From Lysobacter sp. (GTDB taxonomy: Bacteria; Pseudomonadota; Gammaproteobacteria; Xanthomonadales; Xanthomonadaceae): a stretch of DNA of 10,163 nucleotides. Where the stretch lies: positions 1 through 10,163 of the forward strand of contig JASLDW010000088.1 of NCBI GenBank assembly GCA_030151365.1, written 5' to 3'. Each line of letters begins with the position of its first letter. Positions within the stretch are counted from its first letter, which is position 1. Shown here piece by piece: positions 1-7,434 of this stretch. The notes beneath the pieces are model-generated. The model was given only the letters and a program-made list of their open reading frames with translations, was not told the origin of the DNA and ran no database searches. The translations under genes were made by a program, and so were the position numbers.

Positions 1-1
1 G

Positions 2-523
2 GGCCGCCTGCACATCCTCGGCGAGATGGCGAACGCCATCACCACGCCGCGCGAAGAGCTGAGCGAGTACGCGCCGCGCCTGCTGACGATCAAGATCCAC
101 CCGGACAAGATCCGCGAAGTGATCGGCAAGGGCGGTGCGACCATCCAGGGCATCACCAAGGAAACCGGCACCCAGATCGACATCCAGGACGACGGCACCA
201 TCACCATCGCTTCGGTGAACAACGCCGCGGCGCTTGCCGCCAAGCAGCGCATCGAGCAGATCACCAGCGACGTCGAGCCGGGCCGCATCTACGAAGGCAA
301 GGTCGCCAAGATCATGGACTTCGGTGCGTTCGTCACCATCCTGCCGGGCAAGGACGGCCTGGTGCACGTCTCGCAGATCTCCAACGAGCGCGTCGAGAAG
401 GTCAGCGACAAGCTCAAGGAAGGCGACGTGGTCAAGGTCAAGGTGCTGGAAGTCGACAAGCAGGGCCGCATCCGCCTGTCGATGAAGGCCGTGGAAGAAG
501 GCGAGGGCGCTCCGGCGGCCTGA
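2..523 (+). CDS. pnp: Polyribonucleotide nucleotidyltransferase (PNPase), C-terminal part; 5' end outside the window
   Basis: PNPase is a phosphate-dependent 3'-5' exoribonuclease of the cytoplasm that works in mRNA turnover. The reading frame is open from the first codon at position 2, so the 173 residues visible are the tail of a protein normally near 700 residues. They begin in the end of the second RNase PH domain (GRLHILGEM, close to RLHILG in E. coli PNPase). A KH domain follows with its GxxG loop seen as VIGKGGATIQ, then an S1 RNA-binding domain (GKVAKIMDFGAFVTILPGKDGLVHVSQI and GRIRLSMKAV as key stretches). The protein ends a few residues after the S1 domain (EEGEGAPAA), so the tail is shorter than in E. 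coli. The internal ATG at 26 lies inside the conserved domain and is not the start. An intrinsic terminator follows 24 nt after the stop. The identification is very secure. Confidence 0.97.
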   Translation, partial: GRLHILGEMANAITTPREELSEYAPRLLTIKIHPDKIREVIGKGGATIQGITKETGTQIDIQDDGTITIASVNNAAALAAKQRIEQITSDVEPGRIYEGKVAKIMDFGAFVTILPGKDGLVHVSQISNERVEKVSDKLKEGDVVKVKVLEVDKQGRIRLSMKAVEEGEGAPAA

Positions 524-547
524 TCGTCCGATCCGGTGCGAAACACG

Positions 548-575
548 AAAAAAGCAGGCTCCGGCCTGCTTTTTT
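548..575 (+). terminator. Rho-independent terminator of pnp
   Basis: Positions 548-559 (AAAAAAGCAGGC) pair perfectly with 564-575 (GCCTGCTTTTTT) around a TCCG tetraloop. This gives a 12-bp stem whose GC part is 6 bp and whose 3' arm ends in six T residues. The A-tract before and T-tract after make it potentially bidirectional, though the only gene ending here is pnp on the plus strand. It separates pnp from the peptidase gene. Confidence 0.95.
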
Positions 576-644
576 CATTCCCGGCGGATCATCGGGTCAT
601 GACGATGCGACGGGTTGCATGGTATGAAGTCCATGCCGGCTTCC

Positions 645-653
645 GGGGAGGAG
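645..653 (+). promoter_or_regulatory. Strong Shine-Dalgarno for the S41 peptidase gene
   Basis: GGGGAGGAG contains a full GGAGG core (647-651) that lies 6 nt before the ATG at 658. It fixes that ATG as the start. It is the strongest ribosome binding site in the window. No convincing -35/-10 pair was found between the pnp terminator and this site. Confidence 0.85.
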
Positions 654-657
654 TGAA

Positions 658-2043
658 ATGCGGCTGTGGATCGTGATGCTTCTGCTGGGGCTGGCAGGCT
701 CCGTTCTTGCAGGCGAATCCAGGCCGGATAATTCGGCGTGGAAATCCATCAATTCCGAAAGCGCCTATCGCGTGGAAGGCAAGGGCGATCCGGCAAAGGA
801 GGACGCCCATGTCTCGATTCGCGCCACGGGCAATGCGCCCGAAGCGTTCGGAGGCGCGATCGCCAGTCTTGATGCCGCCGGTTTTCGTGGCCAGCGCGTC
901 ATCCTGTCATCCAATCTTTCCGCCATCCCGGGCACGAATGGGGCAGCGATCTGGATTCGCGCCGATGGCGTGGCCGGGAGGCTGCAGTTCGACACATCAC
1001 AGGGACTTCCGATCATCGCTGGTGCAGCGCCGGCCCATCGCGAAGCCAGCATCGTGGTGCCTGACGATGCCACGCAGCTGATCTTCGGCGTTGTCATGAA
1101 AGGGAATGGCGGCGTGGAAGCCACCGATCTTCGCTTGCGCGCGATCCGTGCGTCCGATGTCATGGAATCGGCACTCAAGATCGTCAGGGACAACGCATTG
1201 AAAGCGGGTGCCATCGATTGGAACGTCGTGCCGGAACACATGCGGGTCGCAACGCGAGGTGCGCGCACGCCTGCGGACGTCTATCCGGCGATCCGCGAAT
1301 TGCTGTCCATGCTCGGCGACGGCCACAGTTTCCATGTGAACGCGGAAGCTGCGCGGCAGCACGAGACGACGGCAAGTGCGCGCACCGAGGCCGTGGTCAA
1401 ACTGCTCCCGGAAGGAGTCGGGTATGTGTCGATGCCAGGTTTCGTCGGTCGGGACGAACAAGGAGCAATGCAATTCGAGCACTTGGTGAATGGCGAAATC
1501 CAAGGCATCGCGGCCAAGGCCACGGCAGGCTGGATCGTCGATCTTCGCAACGATACCGGTGGCAACATGTGGCCGATGCTTGCGGCCCTGAAATCGTTGC
1601 TGGGCAAGGATGCCGTCGGCGGCGCCCGGGGGAGGAACGGCCAGGAACGGAAATGGCGGATCGAATCCGCGGAAGAAGGCATCGACTTGACCATGGCCAG
1701 AGTCGCGGTGCTTCTGGGGCCGAGGACGAGCAGTTCGGGCGAGGCGGTCGCGGTCGCATTCCACGGGCGCCCCGCAACGCGGTCGTTCGGCCAGCCCACG
1801 GATGGTCGATCGACGGTCAATGGTTCGTACAAGCTTGCTGATGGAAGCCTGTTATTCCTGACGACTGCAGTGGATGTCGACCGCAACGGCGTGGCATTCG
1901 GCGGCGTGATGCAGCCTGATGAATTGACACCAATTGCCGCCGACGAACGCGATCCCGCGATCGACGCGGCGGCTGCCTGGTTGCGGCACAACACAACCAT
2001 GGGGCTTTCGCGACCGCGCGGAACACATCCGACCGGAAATTGA
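658..2043 (+). CDS. Exported S41-family (C-terminal processing/tricorn-like) peptidase
   Basis: Seen: 461 residues with a signal peptide at 1-18 (hydrophobic LWIVMLLLGLAG, then SVLA before GES). Residues about 25-165 form a region with the pattern of a beta-sandwich domain often found in front of S41 domains in this group (FRGQRVILSSNLSAI, AAIWIRADG, LIFGVVMKGNGGVEATDLRL). The S41 core follows: LGDGHSF (His223), GVGYVSMPGF (254-262), GWIVDLRNDTGGN (291-303), and the nucleophile stretch RTSSSGEAVAVAF with Ser359 expected as the catalytic serine. Known of the family: tail-specific proteases use a Ser/Lys dyad, while tricorn-type members use Ser with His. Here the dyad lysine position carries Arg384 (GQPTDGRSTVN), so a His223-assisted mechanism is more likely. 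No PDZ domain is evident. It should act in the periplasm or be secreted; the substrate is unknown. By eye its GC content is lower than that of its neighbours. No terminator is seen behind it, so it may read into the receptor gene. Confidence 0.88.
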   Translation: MRLWIVMLLLGLAGSVLAGESRPDNSAWKSINSESAYRVEGKGDPAKEDAHVSIRATGNAPEAFGGAIASLDAAGFRGQRVILSSNLSAIPGTNGAAIWIRADGVAGRLQFDTSQGLPIIAGAAPAHREASIVVPDDATQLIFGVVMKGNGGVEATDLRLRAIRASDVMESALKIVRDNALKAGAIDWNVVPEHMRVATRGARTPADVYPAIRELLSMLGDGHSFHVNAEAARQHETTASARTEAVVKLLPEGVGYVSMPGFVGRDEQGAMQFEHLVNGEIQGIAAKATAGWIVDLRNDTGGNMWPMLAALKSLLGKDAVGGARGRNGQERKWRIESAEEGIDLTMARVAVLLGPRTSSSGEAVAVAFHGRPATRSFGQPTDGRSTVNGSYKLADGSLLFLTTAVDVDRNGVAFGGVMQPDELTPIAADERDPAIDAAAAWLRHNTTMGLSRPRGTHPTGN

Positions 2044-2135
2044 AAGAAGGACGTCACGGAACTGAAATCGGAAATCTCCAAGCTGCGCCGTCCGCCGGCG
2101 TATCGAAGCGGCGCGCCATCTTCCATTCCGATTCC

Positions 2136-2140
2136 AAGGA
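2136..2140 (+). promoter_or_regulatory. Shine-Dalgarno of the TonB-dependent receptor gene
   Basis: AAGGA lies 9 nt before the ATG at 2150 and supports this start, which also gives a complete signal peptide. The 106-nt gap before it (2044-2149) is discussed under findings; it holds GC-rich stem-loop potential but no clear promoter. Confidence 0.7.
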
Positions 2141-2149
2141 TCGTTCCAC

Positions 2150-4429
2150 ATGTCTTCCTCCGCACGTCTCCCCGCGCGCAGCCTGCTCGCGCTGTCGCTC
2201 ATCGCCTCAATGGGTTCCGTCTCCGCGCAGGACATGTCCGCGCAGCAGGCCGTTCCCGGTCCCGCCGACGCGCAGCCGGGCAACACCACCAGCAAGGATC
2301 TCGACACCATTTCGGTGATCGGTCGTGGCGAGACGCGCCAGGTACAGCGCATCAGCGCGAAGGACATGAAGACGTTGCCGCCGGGCGCGAGCCCGCTGAA
2401 GGTGCTGGAGAAACTGCCGGGCGTGCATTTCGAATCGGCCGACAGCTACGGCAATTACGAGTGGTCGACGCGCATCAGTTTGCGCGGTTTCAACCAGACC
2501 CATCTCGGGTTCACGCTCGACGGCATCCCGCTGGGCGACATGAGCTACGGCAACAACAATGGCCTGCACATCAGCCGCGCGTTGATCTCGGAGAACCTTG
2601 GCGGCGCCGAACTCGCCTCGGGCATCGGCGCCCTGGGCACGGCGTCGACCGGCAACCTCGGCGGCACGGTGCAGTTCCATTCCAGCGATCCGGCGCCGGA
2701 ATACGGCGTGATGGTGGCACAAACCATCGGCAGCGACAGTACCTATCGCACCTATGGCCGCCTCGACACCGGCGATCACCACGGGTTCGCGATGTATCTC
2801 TCTGCCGAATCCGCCAAGGCCGACAAGTGGAAGGGCGACGGCGAGCAGAAGCAGTTCCAGTTCAACGGCAAGGCCGTCTACAGTTTCGGCGACAGCAAGG
2901 TCGGCGCGCTGCTGACCACCTCGAAGCGCAACGAGACCGACTACCAGGACCTGTCCTGGGACATGCTGAAGCGCTTGGGCTGGAACTGGGACAACTACGC
3001 ACCGAACTGGCAGGCGGCGGTGAATGCGGCGAAGACGCAGTGCGGCGCCACCTATGTCTATACCTGCGATGACGCTTATTACGCCGGTCGCGGCCTGCGC
3101 AACGACAGCGTGAGTTCGTTGTTCGGCGATTTCGCGCTGGCCGAAGGCGTGCGCCTGAAGGCGACCGCCTATCACCACGAGAATCGCGGCCAGGGCCACT
3201 GGTTCACGCCGTACCAGGCGTCGTTCGCGGGCACCGCGCAGGAAACGCCGATCGCGATCCGGACCACCGAATACGGCATCAACCGTTCCGGCCTGATGGC
3301 CGATGTCGAGTGGGTACTGGGCAACAACCTGTTGCAGGCCGGGGTATGGGGCGAGGACAGCAAGCACACCGTGCAGCGAAACTTCTATTTCATCAGCGGC
3401 CCGGTGGACGACAGCTACTTCCTGCACAACCCGAACATCCGCAAGTTCTACCAGCGCTACAACACGCGGACACGAATGTTCTACCTGCAGGACAGCATCA
3501 CGCTGCTCGACGGTCGCATGCACATCGACCTCGGCGTGAAGAGCCCGCACACCACCACGACGTCGACTTCGGTGCTGGGTTCCTATGCCAACGGCCGCCT
3601 GAAGGCCGGCAAGGGCGTGTTGCCGCAGGTCGGCCTCGGATACAAGTTCGACGACCACAACGAACTGTTCGCGTCGTACGCGCAGAACATCGCCGCGTTC
3701 CAGGCCGGCATCAGCGGCCCCCTCGCGACCACGCAAGTGGCGTTCGACACCTTCGGCGGCAAGCTGAAGCCGGAAGAATCCTCGACGCTGGAAGCCGGTT
3801 ATCGCCACGGCAGCGATCTGTTCGAAGGCTCGATGGCGCTGTACACGGTGAAGTTCAAGAATCGCCTGCTGTCGATCGCGCAGTGCACGTCCGGCATCCA
3901 GGGGTGTCCGTCGGCCTATGCCAACGTCGGCACGGTGAACAGCCGCGGCGCCGAGGCCACCTTCATCCTCAAGCCGATCCAGGGCCTTCGCTGGTACAAC
4001 ACGCTGTCGTACAACAAGTCGACCTATGCCGACGATTACACCGATGGCGCCACCCTGGTTCCGGTGAAGGGCAAGACGACGGTGGATTCGCCGAAACTGC
4101 TGTTCAGCACCGAGCTGGGCTATGCGGCGAATGGCTGGGATCTGCGCCTGGCCGGCAACTACACGGGCAAGCGCTATTACACCTATCTCAACGACAACCC
4201 GGTCCCGAGCTACTGGCTGTTCAATGCATCGGCGGGGTACGATTTCGGCAAGACGGGCTTCATGCAGGATCTGCGCGTGGCGTTGAACGTGACCAACCTG
4301 GCCAACAAGCACTATTTCGGCACCATTGGCTCGAACGGCTTCGCCGCCAGCGACGTCGGCGGTTATTTCGCCACCATGCAGGCCGGCGCGCCGCGCCAGG
4401 GCATGCTGACCGTCACCGCGAAGTTCTGA
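2150..4429 (+). CDS. TonB-dependent outer-membrane receptor
   Basis: Outer-membrane beta-barrel that takes up a ligand using energy passed on by TonB-ExbB-ExbD. Seen: 759 residues; signal peptide 1-26 (SLLALSLIASMG core, cleavage after SVSA); probable TonB box LDTISVIG at 51-58; plug domain about 65-180 with LKVLEKLPGVHFES, RISLRGFNQTHLGFTLDGIPLG and the GTASTGNLGGTVQF stretch; then the barrel. Barrel hallmarks are KPEESSTLEAGYR (540-552), ALNVTNLANKHYF (711-723) and a C-terminal phenylalanine (GMLTVTAKF), the usual Bam recognition end. Two close cysteine pairs (Cys298/Cys306 and Cys579/Cys586) probably make disulfides in surface loops. There is no N-terminal FecR-interacting (STN) domain, so surface signalling is unlikely. 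The phospholipase C gene starts 5 nt behind its stop, which points to a ligand linked to phospholipid breakdown or phosphate/choline acquisition. That is inference, and an iron chelate or a cofactor cannot be excluded. Confidence 0.93.
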   Translation: MSSSARLPARSLLALSLIASMGSVSAQDMSAQQAVPGPADAQPGNTTSKDLDTISVIGRGETRQVQRISAKDMKTLPPGASPLKVLEKLPGVHFESADSYGNYEWSTRISLRGFNQTHLGFTLDGIPLGDMSYGNNNGLHISRALISENLGGAELASGIGALGTASTGNLGGTVQFHSSDPAPEYGVMVAQTIGSDSTYRTYGRLDTGDHHGFAMYLSAESAKADKWKGDGEQKQFQFNGKAVYSFGDSKVGALLTTSKRNETDYQDLSWDMLKRLGWNWDNYAPNWQAAVNAAKTQCGATYVYTCDDAYYAGRGLRNDSVSSLFGDFALAEGVRLKATAYHHENRGQGHWFTPYQASFAGTAQETPIAIRTTEYGINRSGLMADVEWVLGNNLLQAGVWGEDSKHTVQRNFYFISGPVDDSYFLHNPNIRKFYQRYNTRTRMFYLQDSITLLDGRMHIDLGVKSPHTTTTSTSVLGSYANGRLKAGKGVLPQVGLGYKFDDHNELFASYAQNIAAFQAGISGPLATTQVAFDTFGGKLKPEESSTLEAGYRHGSDLFEGSMALYTVKFKNRLLSIAQCTSGIQGCPSAYANVGTVNSRGAEATFILKPIQGLRWYNTLSYNKSTYADDYTDGATLVPVKGKTTVDSPKLLFSTELGYAANGWDLRLAGNYTGKRYYTYLNDNPVPSYWLFNASAGYDFGKTGFMQDLRVALNVTNLANKHYFGTIGSNGFAASDVGGYFATMQAGAPRQGMLTVTAKF

Positions 4430-4434
4430 TCGAG

Positions 4435-6510
4435 ATGGTCTCCGACGGACGCCGGCGTTTCCTCAAGGGTTCGGCTCTGGCTGCAGGTGCGTTCGGCCTG
4501 CAGCTGATCCCGCCGGCGATCCGCGCGGCACTGGCGGTGGAGCCGGCGCGCGTCACCGGGACCCTGCGCGATGTCGAGCACATCGTGGTGCTGATGCAGG
4601 AGAACCGCTCGTTCGATCATTATTTCGGGGCGATGCGCGGCGTGCGCGGATTCGGGGATCCGCGGCCCGCGCCGTTGCCGAACGGGCGCACGGTCTGGGA
4701 GCAGCCGGCACTGCCGGGGGGCGAGCCAGCGATCACGCCGTTCCATCTCGATTCGAACGCGACGGCGGCGCAATGCCTCGCAGACATCGACCACGGCTGG
4801 AAGGATTCGCACGCGTTGTGGCGGCACCACGACGCCTGGATGAAGGTGAAGGGGCCGATGTGTTTCGGTCACTTCACCCGCAGCGACCTGCCGTTCTATT
4901 ACGCGCTGGCCGATGCCTTCACCGTCTGCGATGCCTATCATTGCTCGATCTTCGGGCCGACCAATCCCAACCGCCTGCATCTGTTTTCCGGCACCAGTGG
5001 CCTGACCGCGGGAAACACCGGCAAGCAAGCCGTCACCAACGTCGACGACGGCAACTGGAGCGCCGACATGGCGGCGGACAAGGCAGGGTTCACGCCGTTC
5101 GCGTGGCGCACCTATGCCGAGCAGTTGCAGGACGCCGGCGTGGCGTGGAAGGTCTACCAAGAATACGACAATTACGGAGACAACCCGTTGCAGTCGTTCG
5201 CGGCGTTCCGCGGGCTCGATCGTTCATCGCCGCTGTACCGGCGTGGTCGCGCATTCGCCGATGGCTCGACGAAGGACAACGCACCGAAGACGCGTGGCGA
5301 GCACGTGATCGCAGAATTCGCGCGCGACGTCCGCGAGGGCAAGTTGCCGCAAGTATCGTGGATCGTTCCGCCCTACATCATGAGCGAGCACCCGGCGGCG
5401 ACACCGGCGTACGGCGAATCGCTGAGCGCGCAGTTGCTGGCGGCGCTCGCGGCCAATCCGGAGGTGTGGGCCAAGACCGTTTTCATCATCAATTACGACG
5501 AGAACGGCGGCTTCTTCGACCATGTGCCGCCGCCGATCGGCTCGAATGCCGCGGGCATCGGTGCCAGCACCGTGCGTCTCGATGGCGAGGATTATCACGG
5601 CGTGCCGGTCGGCCTCGGGCCGCGCGTGCCGATGCTGGTGGTCTCGCCGTGGAGCCGCGGCGGCTGGGTGAATTCGCAGGTGTTCGACCACACCTCGGTG
5701 ATCCGCCTGATGGAGGAACGCTTCGGCGTGCACTGCGGCACCATCAGCCCGTGGCGGCGCGCGGTGTGTGGGGACCTCACTTCGACGCTGGCATTCGATG
5801 TCCGCGACGATGCTTGGCCGAAGATGCCCGATGCCTCCGGTCGCCAGCAATGGGCCGATGCCAGCTGCAAGCAGGCGATCCCGCAAACGCCGACCGCTCC
5901 GGCGGCATTGCCGGTGCAGGAGCCCGGGCGGCGTCCGGCGCGGGCCTTGCCGTATGCGTTGTCGGCGTCGGCGCGCGTCGATGACGCCGCGCGGACGATT
6001 GAGCTCGAGTTCGTCAATTCGGGCAAGGCCGGCGCAGTGTTCACCGTGTATCGAACCGACGACAGCGATGCCGGCCCTTGGTGGTTCACGGTGGAAGCGG
6101 GCAAGTCGTTGCGCCACCGCTGGGATCTTGCGTCCGACGGCGGATACGCTTTCGAGGTGCAGGGACCGAATGGCTGGTTGCGCACCTTCAGCGGCAGGGT
6201 CGTGGGCAAGGGCGCGCGCCCGGAAGTCGAATTCGTCGCACGGGGCGATCGCTGCGTGCTGCGGATGCGCAACGATGGCGATACCGTCTGCATGTTGCGG
6301 GTGGCACCGGGACAGTACGACCACGGCGCGGCGCGCACGCATGTGCTGGCACCGGGAGCGCACGTCGAGGACAGTCGCGATATCGCCGCATCCGATCACT
6401 GGTACGACCTGCAGGTGGCGCTGGAAGGCGATGCATCGTTCAAGCGCCGTTTCGCCGGCCATGTCGAAACCGGGCGCGCCAGCCGCAGCGATCCCGCGCT
6501 ATCGGGCTGA
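4435..6510 (+). CDS. Tat-exported phosphocholine-type phospholipase C
   Basis: Expected to split phosphatidylcholine or sphingomyelin into phosphocholine plus diacylglycerol or ceramide outside the cytoplasm. Seen: 691 residues with a twin-arginine signal peptide (RRRFLKG at 6-12, hydrophobic stretch, likely cleavage after AALA at 34). The phosphoesterase domain spans about 45-450, with the metal site QENRSFDHYFG (55-65), the probable nucleophile Thr176 in FGPTNPNR, NYDENGGFFDH (353-363) and GPRVPMLVVSPWSRGGW (395-411). Two C-terminal beta domains of the bacterial PLC type (DUF756) follow at about 502-590 and 595-680. This order and length match the Pseudomonas-type PlcH/PlcN family; haemolytic or not cannot be told. 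The ATG at 4435 is chosen because it places the Tat motif at the N-terminus; the frame stays open far upstream inside the receptor gene only by chance. There is no good Shine-Dalgarno, and the start sits 5 nt after the receptor stop, so translational coupling is likely. Confidence 0.95.
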   Translation: MVSDGRRRFLKGSALAAGAFGLQLIPPAIRAALAVEPARVTGTLRDVEHIVVLMQENRSFDHYFGAMRGVRGFGDPRPAPLPNGRTVWEQPALPGGEPAITPFHLDSNATAAQCLADIDHGWKDSHALWRHHDAWMKVKGPMCFGHFTRSDLPFYYALADAFTVCDAYHCSIFGPTNPNRLHLFSGTSGLTAGNTGKQAVTNVDDGNWSADMAADKAGFTPFAWRTYAEQLQDAGVAWKVYQEYDNYGDNPLQSFAAFRGLDRSSPLYRRGRAFADGSTKDNAPKTRGEHVIAEFARDVREGKLPQVSWIVPPYIMSEHPAATPAYGESLSAQLLAALAANPEVWAKTVFIINYDENGGFFDHVPPPIGSNAAGIGASTVRLDGEDYHGVPVGLGPRVPMLVVSPWSRGGWVNSQVFDHTSVIRLMEERFGVHCGTISPWRRAVCGDLTSTLAFDVRDDAWPKMPDASGRQQWADASCKQAIPQTPTAPAALPVQEPGRRPARALPYALSASARVDDAARTIELEFVNSGKAGAVFTVYRTDDSDAGPWWFTVEAGKSLRHRWDLASDGGYAFEVQGPNGWLRTFSGRVVGKGARPEVEFVARGDRCVLRMRNDGDTVCMLRVAPGQYDHGAARTHVLAPGAHVEDSRDIAASDHWYDLQVALEGDASFKRRFAGHVETGRASRSDPALSG

Positions 6511-6516
6511 TCAGCC
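6505..6516. repeat. 12-bp perfect palindrome spanning two back-to-back stop codons
   Basis: GGCTGATCAGCC is perfectly self-complementary. Its centre falls exactly between the TGA of the phospholipase gene (6508-6510) and the TGA of the minus-strand SGNH gene (TCA at 6511-6513). Because two abutting TGA codons in opposite directions always read TGATCA, six of the twelve bases are forced; only the outer GGC/GCC pairs are extra. No T-tract follows, so it is not a standard terminator. Confidence 0.8.
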
Positions 6517-7434
6517 GTCCAGGGTGTCGCGATCCGGAGGCGGCCCCAGCTTGATCGACAATTTCCTGCGCATCTGGCGGCGGAACACCCGCGCCAACAT
6601 TGCGAAGCCGACGCTGGTCGGATGCATCTCGTCGGCCCAGTACTCGGGATCGGGCAGGGTGCCGCGCAGGTCGACGAAATCGAAGACGCGACCACTGGCG
6701 GGATCGTCGCGCAACGGAACCAGCACCTTGTCGACGAATCCGTCGATCATCGCCTTGGCGAATTCGCGTTGCTGTTCGACGCGTGGCAGGGCGCTGGCGA
6801 TGTTGGGCGCGATCCACGGTCCGGTGCCGTGGGTGAACAATGCCGCGAGTCCGAGGTTGCCGAGGGTGAACTTCGCGCGCTCGCCCATGCGCTGCGGATA
6901 ATCGTAACTGTGGGCGAGGATCGGTGTCTGCGGCTTGATCGCACGGAAGGCCTCGATCAGGCGATGGTAGGCCGCGCGCACGGCATCGTAACGGCCACTG
7001 GTTTCGACGCGCGCGAAGGCGGCATCGACGCTCATTTCGCCCATGCCCTTGAACAGCTGCCAGAGGAAATCGCCGACGAAATCGTTGCCGCCGGCACTCA
7101 GCAGGACCAGGTCGAAGGCGAAATCGCGGTACCGGCCGGAGAGATCGGCGACACCGGTCGGCGAGAACATGTCGATGGCGAGATCACCAACGCGCTCGGT
7201 GCGGAAGAACAATCCGCCACCGCCGAACAGGGGAACGCCTGCGGCTTCGTCCTCCGGTGATGGATAGACCAGCCAGTCGAGCAGGTTCATCGCCAGCGGC
7301 GTGGCGAACCAGGAATCGCCCTCGCAGAAGATGACCGGCGTGGAGTGGAACGCCGCGGGATAGCGCTCCAGCTCGCGATAGAGGTCGCGGAACTGGCCGG
7401 CGCGGGTCGTGAGCAACGATTGCGAGGAGGGCAT
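6511..7434 (-). CDS. SGNH/GDSL-family hydrolase, no signal peptide
   Basis: A serine esterase or acyl-hydrolase of the SGNH fold; the substrate cannot be named. Seen: 307 residues with block I CEGDSWF (nucleophile Ser41), block III SAGGNDF (Asn117, oxyanion hole) and block V DEMHPT (Asp268, His271), so the catalytic set looks complete. A block II glycine is probably in the 68-86 region (a GGGG run at 71-74, then RVGDLA). There is no signal peptide or membrane segment, unlike most secreted GDSL lipases, so it is probably cytoplasmic. The start at 7434 has a GGAA 6 nt upstream; an alternative ATG 22 nt further upstream is out of frame. The gene converges with the phospholipase C gene with zero gap and diverges from the LacI regulator across 80 nt. 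Its position next to a phospholipase invites the idea of a lysophospholipid or acyl-ester substrate, but opposite orientation weakens that link. Confidence 0.85.
   Translation of the reverse strand: MPSSQSLLTTRAGQFRDLYRELERYPAAFHSTPVIFCEGDSWFATPLAMNLLDWLVYPSPEDEAAGVPLFGGGGLFFRTERVGDLAIDMFSPTGVADLSGRYRDFAFDLVLLSAGGNDFVGDFLWQLFKGMGEMSVDAAFARVETSGRYDAVRAAYHRLIEAFRAIKPQTPILAHSYDYPQRMGERAKFTLGNLGLAALFTHGTGPWIAPNIASALPRVEQQREFAKAMIDGFVDKVLVPLRDDPASGRVFDFVDLRGTLPDPEYWADEMHPTSVGFAMLARVFRRQMRRKLSIKLGPPPDRDTLDG

Noticed and set aside
596..603. GTCATGAC 8-bp palindrome between pnp and the peptidase gene
   Set aside because: Too short to call an operator, and 8-bp palindromes are expected by chance in a window of this size.
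1281..2165. 294-residue minus-strand open frame opposite the S41 peptidase gene
   Set aside because: No domain or signal peptide is visible; the plus-strand frame has clear catalytic motifs and a strong ribosome binding site.
2040..2318. Short plus-strand frame starting with TTG between the peptidase and receptor genes
   Set aside because: It overlaps the receptor start in another frame, has a proline/arginine/serine-rich tail and no suitable ribosome binding site.
2207..4312. 701-residue open frame on the minus strand opposite the receptor gene
   Set aside because: It is arginine/valine/histidine-rich with no recognisable domain, lies fully inside a strongly supported receptor gene, and is the kind of long antisense frame that GC-rich codon use produces.
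3310..4434. Upstream in-frame extension of the phospholipase frame through the receptor gene
   Set aside because: The translation upstream of 4435 has no domain sense and overlaps the receptor. The Tat signal begins just after the ATG at 4435, so the protein starts there.
5224..6462. 412-residue minus-strand open frame opposite the phospholipase gene
   Set aside because: Low-complexity Arg/His/Ala composition, no family resemblance, and fully opposite a well-supported gene.
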